A DNA stretch of 64,000 nucleotides, taken from Limibacterium fermenti (lineage in GTDB: Bacteria; Bacteroidota; Bacteroidia; Bacteroidales; Dysgonomonadaceae). Positions 8,112 to 16,939 of the stretch are shown here, piece after piece. The position numbers and the translations under genes were made by a program. The DNA is taken from positions 2,852,001 to 2,916,000 of the forward strand of contig NZ_CP159486.1 of assembly GCF_041902845.1 (NCBI RefSeq). The letters are read 5' to 3'. The notes beneath the pieces are model-generated. The model saw only the letters and a program-made list of their open reading frames with translations. It did no database searches and was not told where the DNA came from. Every line of letters begins with the position of its first letter. Position 1 is the first letter of the stretch.

Positions 8112-9113
8112 TTATGTCCTCTGTAATGATTCGTTGGAATGAGTTTCATCTGTCAGATTCACTTTTTCTTTATGAATTGTTGACACCGAAACGTTCTCCT
8201 GCTCTATTTCAACCGTTTTTGTAGCAACGGCATAATCATCGGGAAATATTTTTCCGCCTTGATTATTCGCCCAAGCTTTCGTAAATTCCGCTCCGATATA
8301 TATAATGATGGAAGAGTAATATATCCACGTAAGCAGTATAATGATAAATGCTGCGGCACCATATACCGAAGTGACATTCCGTGTGCCCATATAAAACGAA
8401 ATAGCATATTGGCCAACAAGAAACAGGACGGTCGTAACAACCGAGCCTACCGCCACATCCCGTAACTTGATTTTAGCATCCGGCAGCACTTTAAACATCA
8501 ACACAAATAAGACCGATATAACGATTATATTCACCAACATCCCGACACCCTGAAAAAGAAGGGCTGTCACATCGGGGAAAAATGCCGATAACCGATCGCT
8601 CAATCCGGTAATAAGCGTCGAGAAGAATAAAGTCACTAACATCAGAAATCCTAAAACTAAAATCATAGAAAAAGAGAGCAGTCTGTTCTTCAAATACAAA
8701 AGCCATCCTTTCTTCGGTTTGGGCTTAATGCCCCAGATGGTATTGAGCGATGTTTGAATTTCGGCAAAAATAGCGGTTGCACCGAATATCGTCACACCCA
8801 AGCTTATGATGGTGGCTAAGGAAGACGTATCCGCAGCCGAAGCATTGTTGAGAATAGACTGTAATTGTACCACGACGTCGCTCCCCAATAAAGGAGTCAT
8901 GCGGCTATACATTTCGGAGGCGATGTCCTGATGAAATATAGCGCCGATAGATACAATCAACGTTAGAAAAGGGATCATCGCAAAAATAGTCGCATACGCC
9001 AGCGAAGCACTCAATTTGGTAACCTTGTCGTCGGTAAATCCTTGAATGGTCAGCTTAATGATATCGAATACCGATTTGAACGTAATTTTTGCAGGAAGCT
9101 CCGTTTTTTCCAT
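8112..9113 (-). CDS. YihY/BrkB family inner-membrane protein
   Basis: 333 residues from the ATG at 9113; an upstream TTG would add six residues. The family has about six transmembrane helices and no established biochemical role, and is often misannotated as ribonuclease BN. Seen: the family opening LSASLAYATIFAMIPFLTLI near residue 40, then hydrophobic segments including FSMILVLGFLMLVTLFFSTL and GAAAFIIILLTWIYYSSIII, and a polar C-terminal tail of ~60 residues. Its 3' neighbour is the 72-residue membrane protein. Confidence 0.9.
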   Translation of the reverse strand: MEKTELPAKITFKSVFDIIKLTIQGFTDDKVTKLSASLAYATIFAMIPFLTLIVSIGAIFHQDIASEMYSRMTPLLGSDVVVQLQSILNNASAADTSSLATIISLGVTIFGATAIFAEIQTSLNTIWGIKPKPKKGWLLYLKNRLLSFSMILVLGFLMLVTLFFSTLITGLSDRLSAFFPDVTALLFQGVGMLVNIIVISVLFVLMFKVLPDAKIKLRDVAVGSVVTTVLFLVGQYAISFYMGTRNVTSVYGAAAFIIILLTWIYYSSIIIYIGAEFTKAWANNQGGKIFPDDYAVATKTVEIEQENVSVSTIHKEKVNLTDETHSNESLQRT

Positions 9114-9170
9114 AAATAAGGGATTGATCAATATTTACTATACAACAAAGCGGGGAGCCGGTTTGTTCTC

Positions 9171-9214
9171 TCCCTTCAATCTTCCAACAATCTCCCATCA
9201 ATCTTTTATCAATC
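9171..9214. repeat. Four 11-bp tandem units overlapping the toxin stop codon
   Basis: TCCCTTCAATC, TTCCAACAATC, TCCCATCAATC and TTTTATCAATC follow one another with no gap. The toxin gene's TGA (minus strand, 9200-9198) and part of its last codons lie inside the array. Confidence 0.65.
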
Positions 9215-9491
9215 TTTCATTTGCCTTGTAATGCCCCTCTACCGACAATACGAGAACGGTTACCGTCTCATCATGAATATCATAAATCAGTCGATCTTTT
9301 CCGCCGATCCTGCGGGAATAGGTTGCAGAATTACCCGAAACGAGAGGCTCCGGGTGTCCTATTCCACTTCTTGGGTGTTCCATGATCTCATCTAATAACT
9401 TCTCCAATTTTTTGTAAAGTACGGGATTTGACTTCTTATACTTGGCTACTACTTTGGATGCTTCCTTTGAGAAATAAATCCTATATATCAT
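9198..9491 (-). CDS. RelE/YoeB-type mRNA interferase toxin
   Basis: 97 residues from the ATG at 9491; the upstream extension in the same frame overlaps the antitoxin and is unlikely. RelE/ParE-fold toxins of the Txe/YoeB branch cut mRNA in the ribosome. Seen: MIYRIYFSKEASKVVAKYKK, LEKLLDEIMEHPRSGIGHPE, YSRRIGGKDRLIYDIHDE and terminal VLSVEGHY, which match the branch. Nine residues (KANERLIKD) follow the usual HY end and are partly encoded by an 11-bp repeat. The start overlaps the antitoxin stop as ATGA, indicating translational coupling. Function is inferred from family and gene order. Confidence 0.88.
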   Translation of the reverse strand: MIYRIYFSKEASKVVAKYKKSNPVLYKKLEKLLDEIMEHPRSGIGHPEPLVSGNSATYSRRIGGKDRLIYDIHDETVTVLVLSVEGHYKANERLIKD

Positions 9492-9754
9492 AGAGAATCT
9501 AAGAAACGATGAAGCTCTTCCTTTGTTTTGCACGAAATGGCTTTACCTTCCCTATATTCTCTTCGGCCTTCTTCGAGTCTTTTCTCGAGTTCGGGAGTAA
9601 TCACAAAGTCGCTGTCATCATCGACAGGAGTAAGTTTGTAGGCCTGTTTCCGGCCACGTTTGAGAATAATTTGCGCCCCGCTATCCGCGAGATCTAAGTA
9701 AGCCTTCTGTTTTTCCCTAAATTCTCTACTTGAAATTTCTATCACTCGTTCCAT
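9488..9754 (-). CDS. Phd/YefM-type antitoxin
   Basis: 88 residues from the ATG at 9754 (MERVIEISSREFREKQKAY). The N-terminal ~50 residues fit the Phd/YefM DNA-binding fold: strand VIEISSREF, helix KQKAYLDLADSG, then AQIILKRGRKQAYKLTPV. The acidic C-terminal half (ITPELEKRLEEGRREYREG) would wrap the toxin. Upstream TTG/GTG-initiated versions are ignored because the family begins at this methionine. Together with the toxin it forms a type II pair, probably autoregulated from the promoter at 9788-9819. Confidence 0.85.
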   Translation of the reverse strand: MERVIEISSREFREKQKAYLDLADSGAQIILKRGRKQAYKLTPVDDDSDFVITPELEKRLEEGRREYREGKAISCKTKEELHRFLDSL

Positions 9755-9787
9755 AATCAAAAAATTTAATTTGCACCGATTGCCGTA

Positions 9788-9819
9788 CAAACGTAAATAA
9801 AAAAGAGATACTGACCAAA
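9788..9819 (-). promoter_or_regulatory. Toxin-antitoxin promoter
   Basis: On the minus strand, TTTG (9819-9816), 20 bases, then TACGTTTG (9795-9788), a full Bacteroidetes promoter match. The antitoxin ATG is 34 bases downstream. Confidence 0.7.
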
Positions 9820-9929
9820 ATTACTCTCCGATCTTATCCAGCGAAAGATTATCATCTTCTATCGGAGACAGTCTCTAATCTTCGTGTCCTCCTCCATGCA
9901 ACTCTGCGTAACCCCATCCATCTGAAAGC

Positions 9930-9961
9930 GAAAAGCCCGCGAATCACTTCGCAGACTTTTC
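9930..9961 (-). terminator. Terminator after tpx
   Basis: GAAAAGCCCGCGAA (9930-9943) pairs with TTCGCAGACTTTTC (9948-9961) at 12 of 14 positions with a 4-nt loop. On the minus strand the stem ends in TTTTC. It lies 28 bases past the tpx stop. Confidence 0.7.
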
Positions 9962-9988
9962 TTGTTAACACAATCTTCATGAAACAAA

Positions 9989-10489
9989 CTACACTATCGA
10001 GTTGATTGCAGAAAGATAATCAGGTTCCTGTGCAATCTCAGGAACCAGCTCTTTATATGCTATCTTCCCTTGTGGGTCTACCACCACTACGGCTCTAGCC
10101 AATAATCCCTTCAAAGGACCATCGAGCATGAAAACGCCGTAATCTTTGCCAAATGCAGTATCGCGGAAAGTGGATAATGTGACGACATTATCAATACCTT
10201 CTGCGGAGCAAAAACGTCCCGAAGCAAAAGGCAGGTCGGCCGATATGCCTAATACCACTGTATTATTTGCGGAAGCGGCTTCTTTATTAAAGCGACGCAC
10301 GGATGCGGCGCAAACACCGGTATCCAAACTCGGGAATATGTTTAGAACGACATTCTTTCCCTTAAAATCGGATAACTTCGCTTCCGACAGATCACTTTTC
10401 ACCAATGTAAAATCGGGAGCCTGAACACCTACCTCCGGCAAATCGCCACTCGTTTGCACGGGATTACCTTTAAATGCAATTTTTGCCAT
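9989..10489 (-). CDS. tpx: Thiol peroxidase (Tpx, atypical 2-Cys peroxiredoxin)
   Basis: Reduces hydroperoxides using thioredoxin, which fits the trxB gene nearby. 166 residues, the family length. The peroxidatic Cys sits in PSLDTGVCAASVR (about residue 60) and the resolving Cys in FASGRFCSAEG (about residue 94). The N-terminus MAKIAFKGNPVQTSGDLP and APDFTLVKSDLSE are typical. The gene appears monocistronic with its own terminator. Confidence 0.97.
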   Translation of the reverse strand: MAKIAFKGNPVQTSGDLPEVGVQAPDFTLVKSDLSEAKLSDFKGKNVVLNIFPSLDTGVCAASVRRFNKEAASANNTVVLGISADLPFASGRFCSAEGIDNVVTLSTFRDTAFGKDYGVFMLDGPLKGLLARAVVVVDPQGKIAYKELVPEIAQEPDYLSAINSIV

Positions 10490-10614
10490 ATCAAATATCT
10501 ATAATTATTATTTTTCGTTGCTTAATAACACCTTATCATTTGTAACCAATTCGTATGCATTAATTACACAAACTAAACAACAGCGTTATACAAATGTTCA
10601 TTCCCGATTCTTAT

Positions 10615-13455
10615 TTAACTTTTATCTCGATTCTTTTCTTTCATTTCTTCTTTCAGGTATACAGCGGTATAGCTGTCGGAGTGCGCGACAATGTCTTCAG
10701 GCGTTCCCGTAGCCAGTATATTTCCGCCTTTTTCTCCCCCTTCGGGGCCCAGATCGATAATATAATCGGCCGATTTTATAATATCCATGTTATGTTCGAT
10801 GACAATGACCGTATTTCCCTTTTCGACCAACTTGTTGAGGACGCCAAGCAACACCCTGATATCTTCGAAATGGAGTCCGGTCGTCGGCTCGTCAAGCACA
10901 TAAAGCGTATTGCCGGTATCCATGCGTGAAAGCTCCGCAGCCAATTTCACCCGTTGACTTTCACCTCCCGACAAGGTGGTCGACGATTGCCCCAATCGGA
11001 TATATCCTAATCCGACCTCTTGCAACACTTTTATCTTATGTAGAATAGATGGAATATTTTCGAAAAACTCCACGGCCATATTGATCGTCATATCCAGCAC
11101 ATCGGCTATCGATTTGCCCTTATAACGTACCTCCAGCGTCTCACGGTTATAACGCGTGCCATGACACACCTCACAGGGCACCATCACATCGGGCAGAAAA
11201 TTCATCTCGATGGTTTTGTATCCGTTCCCTTTACAGTTCTCGCACCGCCCGCCTTTCACATTAAAAGAGAAGCGCCCGGGTTTGTATCCGCGCACTTTCG
11301 CTTCGGGCATCCCCGCAAATAGATTCCGTATATCGGAAAACACACCGCTGTACGTAGCGGGATTCGAACGCGGGGTGCGGCCTATAGGCGATTGATCCAC
11401 ACTGACAATCTTATCGACATGTTCCACGCCTTTTATCGATTTATAAGGAAGCGGGTCTTTTATCGAACGATAGAATTTCTGACTCAAAATCGGTTGTAGC
11501 GTTTCGTTAATCAACGTCGATTTTCCGCTTCCCGACACGCCGGTCACACATATCAGCGTACCCAAAGGAAACGATGCCGTCACATTTTTCAAATTATTGC
11601 CGGTAGCGCCCTTAATCGTTAAGGTATTTCCATTCCCTTTTCGGCGCTTCTCCGGAAGATCTATTTTCAGTTTTCCGTTCAAGTAATTCGATGTGAGCGT
11701 ATTTTTCTTCAGCATTTCACCGGGCGTACCGGCGAAAACCACGTCCCCACCCTTCCGTCCGGCAAAAGGGCCCATATCCACAATATAATCGGATGCCAGC
11801 ATCATGTCCTTATCGTGCTCCACGACAACGACCGAATTTCCGGAATCGCGCAGTTTCTTCAACGAATCGATCAACCGGTGGTTATCCCGCTGATGCAACC
11901 CGATACTCGGCTCATCCAATATATACAAGACATTCACCAGTTGGGAACCGATTTGCGTCGCCAGGCGTATGCGCTGGCTTTCGCCTCCCGACAGCGACGA
12001 AGAGGCGCGCGAAAGGGAAAGATACCCCAATCCGACATCCAATAAAAATCGCAGGCGCGATAGAATTTCTTTTTTAATCTCTTCGGCAATCAAACGCTGC
12101 TTTTCCGATACATGCGTATCCATATCGACCATCCAATCATACAAATGACGGATATCCATATCGGCCAACTCAGCAATATTTTTTCCGTTTATTCTGAAAT
12201 GCAATGCCTCCTTGTTGAGCCGCTGCCCATGGCATTCCGGGCACACGAAAGTGGTCACGAACTGATCGGCCCACTTTTGGGCAGAGGCAGAGGCTTCATC
12301 GTCCTGCTGCATTTCGATATATTTGACCACTCCTTCATAAATGACCAAATAGTTTGAATTACCCAGCGACTCATTCTTTATCTTCAGGCGCTCATTCGTT
12401 CCATACATGATTTCCTCGATGGCTTCCTGCGGAATATCTTTCAGCGGGGTCTTGAGGGTCACTCCGTATTTTTCACAAATAGCGGCTATTTGCCAAAAAA
12501 TAAGACTGCTGCGTTCTTTTCCCAAGGGAAGAATGCCCCCTGCGGCAATACTAAGGGCCGGATTGGGAATAATCTTTTCGATATCGATTTGTTCGACAAT
12601 ACCGAGGCCTTTACAACGCGGACAAGCGCCTTGCGGCGAATTGAAAGAGAAATTGTGCGGTGCGGGTTCGTTGTAGGACAATCCGGTTGTCGGACACATC
12701 AACTGCTTGCTGTAATGGCGTACGTCGCCGCTATCGGCATCTTCTATGAGAATCAACCCCGAACCTTGCTTCATGGCTACACGCACGCTGGCCTTAAGCT
12801 TGTCTTCAAACTTGTTGGAGACGGAGAGTTTGTCAATTAATATTTCGATGCTATGGTTTTTATACCGATCGACCTTCATGCCGGGAAATATTTCCTGAAT
12901 CTCGCCATCGACACGCACATTTAGATATCCTTTTTTACGTATCTGCTCGAAAAGTTCCTTATAATGCCCTTTACGGTTCCGCACCACGGGGGCAAGGATA
13001 TAAATCTTTTTACCGATATACTTTTCCAGGATCAGTTCGACAATCTGTTCTTCGGTATATTTCACCATTTTCTCGCCGGTATTGTAGGAATAGGCTTCAC
13101 CGGCGCGGGCAAAGAGCAGCCGCAGGAAGTCGTAAATTTCGGTCGTCGTTCCTACGGTCGAACGCGGATTCTTGTTGGTCGTTTTCTGTTCGATGGAAAT
13201 AACCGGGCTGAGTCCCGTGATCTCATCGACATCGGGACGTTCCATTTTACCCAAAAATCCGCGCGCATAAGCCGAGAACGTTTCGATATAACGGCGTTGA
13301 CCTTCGGCAAATATGGTATCGAAAGCCAAGGATGATTTTCCGCTTCCGCTCAGGCCGGTAATCACCGTGAGGGAATCACGCGGAATCTGAACGTCTATAT
13401 TTTTAAGATTGTGTACGCGCGCACCGTACACCTGAATAAATTCTGTTTCAGTCAT
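10615..13455 (-). CDS. uvrA: Excinuclease ABC subunit A
   Basis: DNA damage recognition ATPase of nucleotide excision repair. 946 residues from the ATG at 13455, two bases after the TAA of the upstream gene; a GTG 18 bases earlier would overlap that gene. Two ABC modules are visible: Walker A GLSGSGKSSLAFDT near residue 38 and GVSGSGKSTLINE in the second half, each with an LSGGESQR signature. The second zinc module is intact (CENCKGNGYK and CEVCHG). The first has CPTTG in place of CxxCG, keeping the later CPRC pair, so one ligand is missing. Confidence 0.98.
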   Translation of the reverse strand: MTETEFIQVYGARVHNLKNIDVQIPRDSLTVITGLSGSGKSSLAFDTIFAEGQRRYIETFSAYARGFLGKMERPDVDEITGLSPVISIEQKTTNKNPRSTVGTTTEIYDFLRLLFARAGEAYSYNTGEKMVKYTEEQIVELILEKYIGKKIYILAPVVRNRKGHYKELFEQIRKKGYLNVRVDGEIQEIFPGMKVDRYKNHSIEILIDKLSVSNKFEDKLKASVRVAMKQGSGLILIEDADSGDVRHYSKQLMCPTTGLSYNEPAPHNFSFNSPQGACPRCKGLGIVEQIDIEKIIPNPALSIAAGGILPLGKERSSLIFWQIAAICEKYGVTLKTPLKDIPQEAIEEIMYGTNERLKIKNESLGNSNYLVIYEGVVKYIEMQQDDEASASAQKWADQFVTTFVCPECHGQRLNKEALHFRINGKNIAELADMDIRHLYDWMVDMDTHVSEKQRLIAEEIKKEILSRLRFLLDVGLGYLSLSRASSSLSGGESQRIRLATQIGSQLVNVLYILDEPSIGLHQRDNHRLIDSLKKLRDSGNSVVVVEHDKDMMLASDYIVDMGPFAGRKGGDVVFAGTPGEMLKKNTLTSNYLNGKLKIDLPEKRRKGNGNTLTIKGATGNNLKNVTASFPLGTLICVTGVSGSGKSTLINETLQPILSQKFYRSIKDPLPYKSIKGVEHVDKIVSVDQSPIGRTPRSNPATYSGVFSDIRNLFAGMPEAKVRGYKPGRFSFNVKGGRCENCKGNGYKTIEMNFLPDVMVPCEVCHGTRYNRETLEVRYKGKSIADVLDMTINMAVEFFENIPSILHKIKVLQEVGLGYIRLGQSSTTLSGGESQRVKLAAELSRMDTGNTLYVLDEPTTGLHFEDIRVLLGVLNKLVEKGNTVIVIEHNMDIIKSADYIIDLGPEGGEKGGNILATGTPEDIVAHSDSYTAVYLKEEMKEKNRDKS

Positions 13456-13457
13456 AT

Positions 13458-14432
13458 TTATTTTTGCACCCACCGCGAATCGTGCACCGGATATTTTTCA
13501 CCTTTCCGATAATACAAACTCTCAGCCGTAGGGACGAGCAAGAGGTAACTTTTACCGATTTTATTCGTCAGCTTGTCACTTCGAAGCCACGAATTAAAGT
13601 CTTTCAGTTGGGCATACGTCACGCCGTTTTGTTTGGCAAAGGCAATCAAATCGGGAATAGAGCCCGAAACGTTGATTTCTTTAAACCGGATAGGGCGATA
13701 TAATTGGTCGGGACGAATAACGAACCCGTATTGTTGAGGATCTTCAAAAATCAGTTTGACGGCAAGCATGCGGTAATAATAACGCGTGGTTTCTTCCACC
13801 AGCCATAAATCGAGCGCATCGTCCGCCGCCTGACGGCTCAATTCGTTCGTAATCCTCGCCTGACCGCCATTATAAGAAAGCAACGCCGCACTCCACGATC
13901 CGTATTTACGGTAAGCGCTTTTCAAATAGCGGCAAGCGGCAAGAGTGGATTTTTCTATATGGTAGCGTTCATCCACCTCCAGCGATACTTCCAATCCATA
14001 TTGGGTAGCGGACGAAGAGATAAACTGCCACAAGCCGGCGGCGCCGGCCGAAGAAACGGCACGTGGGTCGAGGCTGCTTTCGATGACCGCAAGATATTTC
14101 AAATCATCGGGCATTCCCTGTTGTTTCAGAATAGGCTCGATGAGCGGGAACAGGCGGTTGGCCCGTTTGAACAGCAGCAGCGTGGTGGAGTGGAAATAAG
14201 TGAAACTATTCAGTTCGCGATCCATCCGCTCATGTTTATCGTAGCGATCGAAGACGATTTTTTCACCGGCAAACACCATTTGCCCGGGAATAGTTACCGA
14301 AGCCGCCATCGACAGTACCTGCGATTGTCCTTCTTCTATCTTTTGCGAATCACTCCCCGATAGGCATACCCATAAAATGGTTACCAGCACAGCCGGAAGG
14401 AGAATAAGAGGGAGGCTTTTCTTCATCTTCAT
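13458..14432 (-). CDS. Membrane-anchored lytic transglycosylase (SLT, MltD-like)
   Basis: 324 residues. An N-terminal hydrophobic stretch (LPLILLPAVLVTILWVCLSG) may be a signal anchor. The SLT domain (about residues 95-215) carries the catalytic Glu in YLAVIESSLDPRAVS, then AGAAGLWQFISSSATQYGL and SYNGGQARI. Such enzymes cleave peptidoglycan non-hydrolytically. The C-terminal ~100 residues (IPDLIAFAKQNGVTYAQLKDFN, then YLLLVPT) resemble a single LysM-like module. It ends two bases before uvrA, so the pair is likely co-transcribed. Confidence 0.9.
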   Translation of the reverse strand: MKMKKSLPLILLPAVLVTILWVCLSGSDSQKIEEGQSQVLSMAASVTIPGQMVFAGEKIVFDRYDKHERMDRELNSFTYFHSTTLLLFKRANRLFPLIEPILKQQGMPDDLKYLAVIESSLDPRAVSSAGAAGLWQFISSSATQYGLEVSLEVDERYHIEKSTLAACRYLKSAYRKYGSWSAALLSYNGGQARITNELSRQAADDALDLWLVEETTRYYYRMLAVKLIFEDPQQYGFVIRPDQLYRPIRFKEINVSGSIPDLIAFAKQNGVTYAQLKDFNSWLRSDKLTNKIGKSYLLLVPTAESLYYRKGEKYPVHDSRWVQK

Positions 14433-14520
14433 ATCTTCAGTTATTAATCTATCCTATTATACGGTTATCAGGAAAACAGCCGCTCGATACCGAGCCGGTT
14501 ATTGGAAGCGACGCACTCGC

Positions 14521-14952
14521 TTACCTCGATTCCCCTATGCGAGAATAAGGCAATGCGGCCAGTGTTTCGGCGATCTTATCTACCGCTTGCTGAATAGGCT
14601 TGGAAACCATGGAGCGGAGAAAGGGATTGATGTCGGCTTTGAACGTTACTTTCATCTTCGTATCTTTCTCTTCTTTCTGAACGAGTTGTATCCAACAATG
14701 AGCTTCAAAAGGCAAATTCTGCGATTGAAACTTAACGAACTTATTGGGCTCTCGCGTAACGATCAAAAACGTAACAACCCCGATTGGTTCTACATGAAAC
14801 GAAAAGCCATCGCGATCGAAAGTAAAACCGGATATCTTGTCTTCAGGTAATTGATCTTTCACCCATTCCAAGTTATTCATATCCGACAACACCCGGAAAA
14901 TATCGCCATCGTCATAAGGAATTGTTTTTACATCACTGGTAAATTCCGTCAT
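14521..14952 (-). CDS. SRPBCC-fold protein
   Basis: 143 residues with the START/SRPBCC pattern: TIPYDDGDIFRVLSDMNNLE at the start, central strands (VEPIGVVTFLIVTREPNKFV), and a long C-terminal helix (LRSMVSKPIQQAVDKIAETL). The fold binds hydrophobic ligands; no specific ligand can be named. Its ATG overlaps the pyrE stop by 4 bases, so it is translated from the same message. Similar proteins beside pyrE occur in other Bacteroidetes (recalled, unchecked). Confidence 0.82.
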   Translation of the reverse strand: MTEFTSDVKTIPYDDGDIFRVLSDMNNLEWVKDQLPEDKISGFTFDRDGFSFHVEPIGVVTFLIVTREPNKFVKFQSQNLPFEAHCWIQLVQKEEKDTKMKVTFKADINPFLRSMVSKPIQQAVDKIAETLAALPYSRIGESR

Positions 14953-15602
14953 TTTTTCAATCTTTTAGTCGAATCGCCCCAGTTCTTGGGATCTTTGCGC
15001 CAGTCCTGCAACGTTTTCAATTCCGATTCATCAATGTAATCCGTAAGAAGCGCTTCGTCCAAAATGGCATCGTAATTCGACAAGGTTGTCAACTCCACGC
15101 GGGCTTCTTTCATATTTTGTTGTACAACGGGAAAATCATACGTGAATACCGCCACAATGCCCAAGACATCCGAACCGTCACGCCGCACGACCTCCACTGC
15201 CCGCAGACTGCTCTGACCGGTAGATACCAAATCTTCCACCACGACAACCTTTTGCTTCGGTTTCAAATCCCCTTCGATGAGGTTTTCCAGACCATGATCT
15301 TTGGGTGCGGAGCGGATATAGACGAATGGCAAACCCAGCGTGTCGGCAACCAATGCACCGGGGGCGATAGCTCCGGTAGCCACTCCTGCGATCGCTTCGA
15401 CTTGAGGATATTTTTCCAGTATAAGGCGGCAAAATTCCACTTTGATAAAATTCCTTATGGCCGGATAAGACATTAACTTTCTGTTATCGCAATATATAGG
15501 CGATTTCCATCCCGATGCCCAAGTAAAAGGATTCGAAGGCTGCAATTTTACGGCCTTAATTCTTAAAAGTTTTTCCGCTGTTAATTTCTCTAATGTACTC
15601 AT
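14949..15602 (-). CDS. pyrE: Orotate phosphoribosyltransferase
   Basis: Converts orotate and PRPP to OMP in pyrimidine synthesis. 217 residues. Seen: KLQPSNPFTWASGWKSPIYC near residues 20-39 (orotate site), the flexible loop SAPKDHGLEN, and the PRPP motif VVVVEDLVSTGQSS. The ATG at 15602 is well placed. A weak -7 match (TATTTTTG, minus strand, 15641-15634) lies upstream. It overlaps the SRPBCC gene by 4 bases. Confidence 0.96.
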   Translation of the reverse strand: MSTLEKLTAEKLLRIKAVKLQPSNPFTWASGWKSPIYCDNRKLMSYPAIRNFIKVEFCRLILEKYPQVEAIAGVATGAIAPGALVADTLGLPFVYIRSAPKDHGLENLIEGDLKPKQKVVVVEDLVSTGQSSLRAVEVVRRDGSDVLGIVAVFTYDFPVVQQNMKEARVELTTLSNYDAILDEALLTDYIDESELKTLQDWRKDPKNWGDSTKRLKK

Positions 15603-15685
15603 GTTGCTTTTTGACTTTACTCCGAATGAATCACAAAAATAGTACTTTTATGCCGATTATGGGAGCATTTTGGAAACTTTTTGTT

Positions 15686-16390
15686 TTAAACAGCTTGACC
15701 GATAGCAAGAACGCTGATTTTCAGATCGACACACACCGCCAAAGCATGAGCGCATGCTTCAATAGTAGCGCCGGTAGTCAACACATCATCGACTAACAGC
15801 AAGTGTTTACCGGCAAATTGTTCCGGGTTGTTCACACGAAAAATATCCTCGACATTTTTCCACCGTTGTATTTTCGAACGTTTGGTTTGGGTGGAATTAT
15901 ATTCGACACGCACCAGATTACCGGTAAGCACGGGTATGGATAAGACTTCCGATAAACCGTCCGCAATGATTTCCGCTTGATTAAATCCGCGTTTGGTTTG
16001 TTTTTTCGGGTGCAACGGTACGGGAACAATCCCTTCGAGTGGCGCAAAAAAACGACTGCCATACAATTCTCTACCGCAAATACGCCCTAAAAGCAATCCG
16101 ATTTCTTTCCGTCCTTCATATTTAAGCTCGTGAATCAGCGGGGGCAACATTCCTCCTTTCGAATAAAGACAAAACGTAGCGATACGGACAAACGGGAAAC
16201 GTCCGGACATCAACACTTCAGCTTCGTTGCCGGGAATATCAAAATTATGGGTGCGTGGCAACCGGTAAAGGCAATCGAGACAAACGCCCTCCTCCCCGGA
16301 CACCAATTTCTCACCACAGATTAAACAAGTGCCGGGGAAAAATAATTGAAGAAGATCTTCAAAAAGACCATGAATCGTCCTTATTATCAT
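15686..16390 (-). CDS. comF: ComF family phosphoribosyltransferase-like protein
   Basis: 234 residues. An N-terminal zinc-ribbon (PGTCLICGEKL, then CLDC) precedes a PRTase domain with GIVPVPLHPKKQTKRGFNQA and the PRPP loop LLLVDDVLTTGATIEA. ComF homologues support DNA uptake or recombination in some bacteria; the role here is unknown. The start overlaps the 3' end of recX by 32 bases, indicating coupling. Confidence 0.92.
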   Translation of the reverse strand: MIIRTIHGLFEDLLQLFFPGTCLICGEKLVSGEEGVCLDCLYRLPRTHNFDIPGNEAEVLMSGRFPFVRIATFCLYSKGGMLPPLIHELKYEGRKEIGLLLGRICGRELYGSRFFAPLEGIVPVPLHPKKQTKRGFNQAEIIADGLSEVLSIPVLTGNLVRVEYNSTQTKRSKIQRWKNVEDIFRVNNPEQFAGKHLLLVDDVLTTGATIEACAHALAVCVDLKISVLAIGQAV

Positions 16391-16868
16391 CGTCTATTTG
16401 CATTTTATCGAAACAACGAAGAACGTCGTCCATGGGAAAACCCCTGCCGAGAGCAAAACGGATAACTTTCGACCGCTTCTCATAGACCGATTGGGCTTTT
16501 ACCGTTCTCCATTTTTTTTCGAGTAACGGCTGCAACGATTCGAGGTCCGCCCCGTCGGGAAGTTCCGAAAAAGCAGCCTCTATTACTTCAGGAGATATCT
16601 TTTTTTGTTTTAAAGCCATTTCGATTTTTCTTTTCCCCCATTTGTTGAGATACAGTTTATCGCGGATAAAACCACGGGCAAAACGGCCGTCATCCACATA
16701 AGATCTTTTCTGTAACTTAACAAGTACGCTCTCTATATCCTTGTCAGAAAGATTCAACTTCCGCAATTTCCGACGGATATCCTCTATACAATATTCATTA
16801 CGGGCACACAGACGCGCCATGCGTTGCCATGCTTTCTCTTCCGTAATTATTTTCTCCTTATCCTCCAT
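16359..16868 (-). CDS. recX: Regulatory protein RecX
   Basis: 169 residues, typical RecX size. RecX binds RecA filaments and restrains recombination. The three-helix repeats show as MARLCARNEYCIEDIRRKL, VLVKLQKRSYVDDGRFARGF and KWGKRKIEMALKQKKISPE, with a third repeat near GRGFPMDDVLRCF. The ATG at 16868 is one base from a heptamer array that fills the gap to prmC. No recA is in the window. Confidence 0.93.
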   Translation of the reverse strand: MEDKEKIITEEKAWQRMARLCARNEYCIEDIRRKLRKLNLSDKDIESVLVKLQKRSYVDDGRFARGFIRDKLYLNKWGKRKIEMALKQKKISPEVIEAAFSELPDGADLESLQPLLEKKWRTVKAQSVYEKRSKVIRFALGRGFPMDDVLRCFDKMQIDDDNKDDSWSF

Positions 16869-16869
16869 C

Positions 16870-16939
16870 GTTCATCGTTCATCGTTCATCATTCATCGTT
16901 CATCGTTCATCCCTCATCATTCATCCCTCATCCTTCATC
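16870..16939. repeat. Ten 7-bp units (GTTCATC type)
   Basis: GTTCATC x3, ATTCATC, GTTCATC x2, CCTCATC, ATTCATC, CCTCATC, CTTCATC run without interruption. The array occupies the whole gap between the recX start codon (16868) and the prmC stop (16940-16938) and includes part of that stop codon. Confidence 0.85.
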
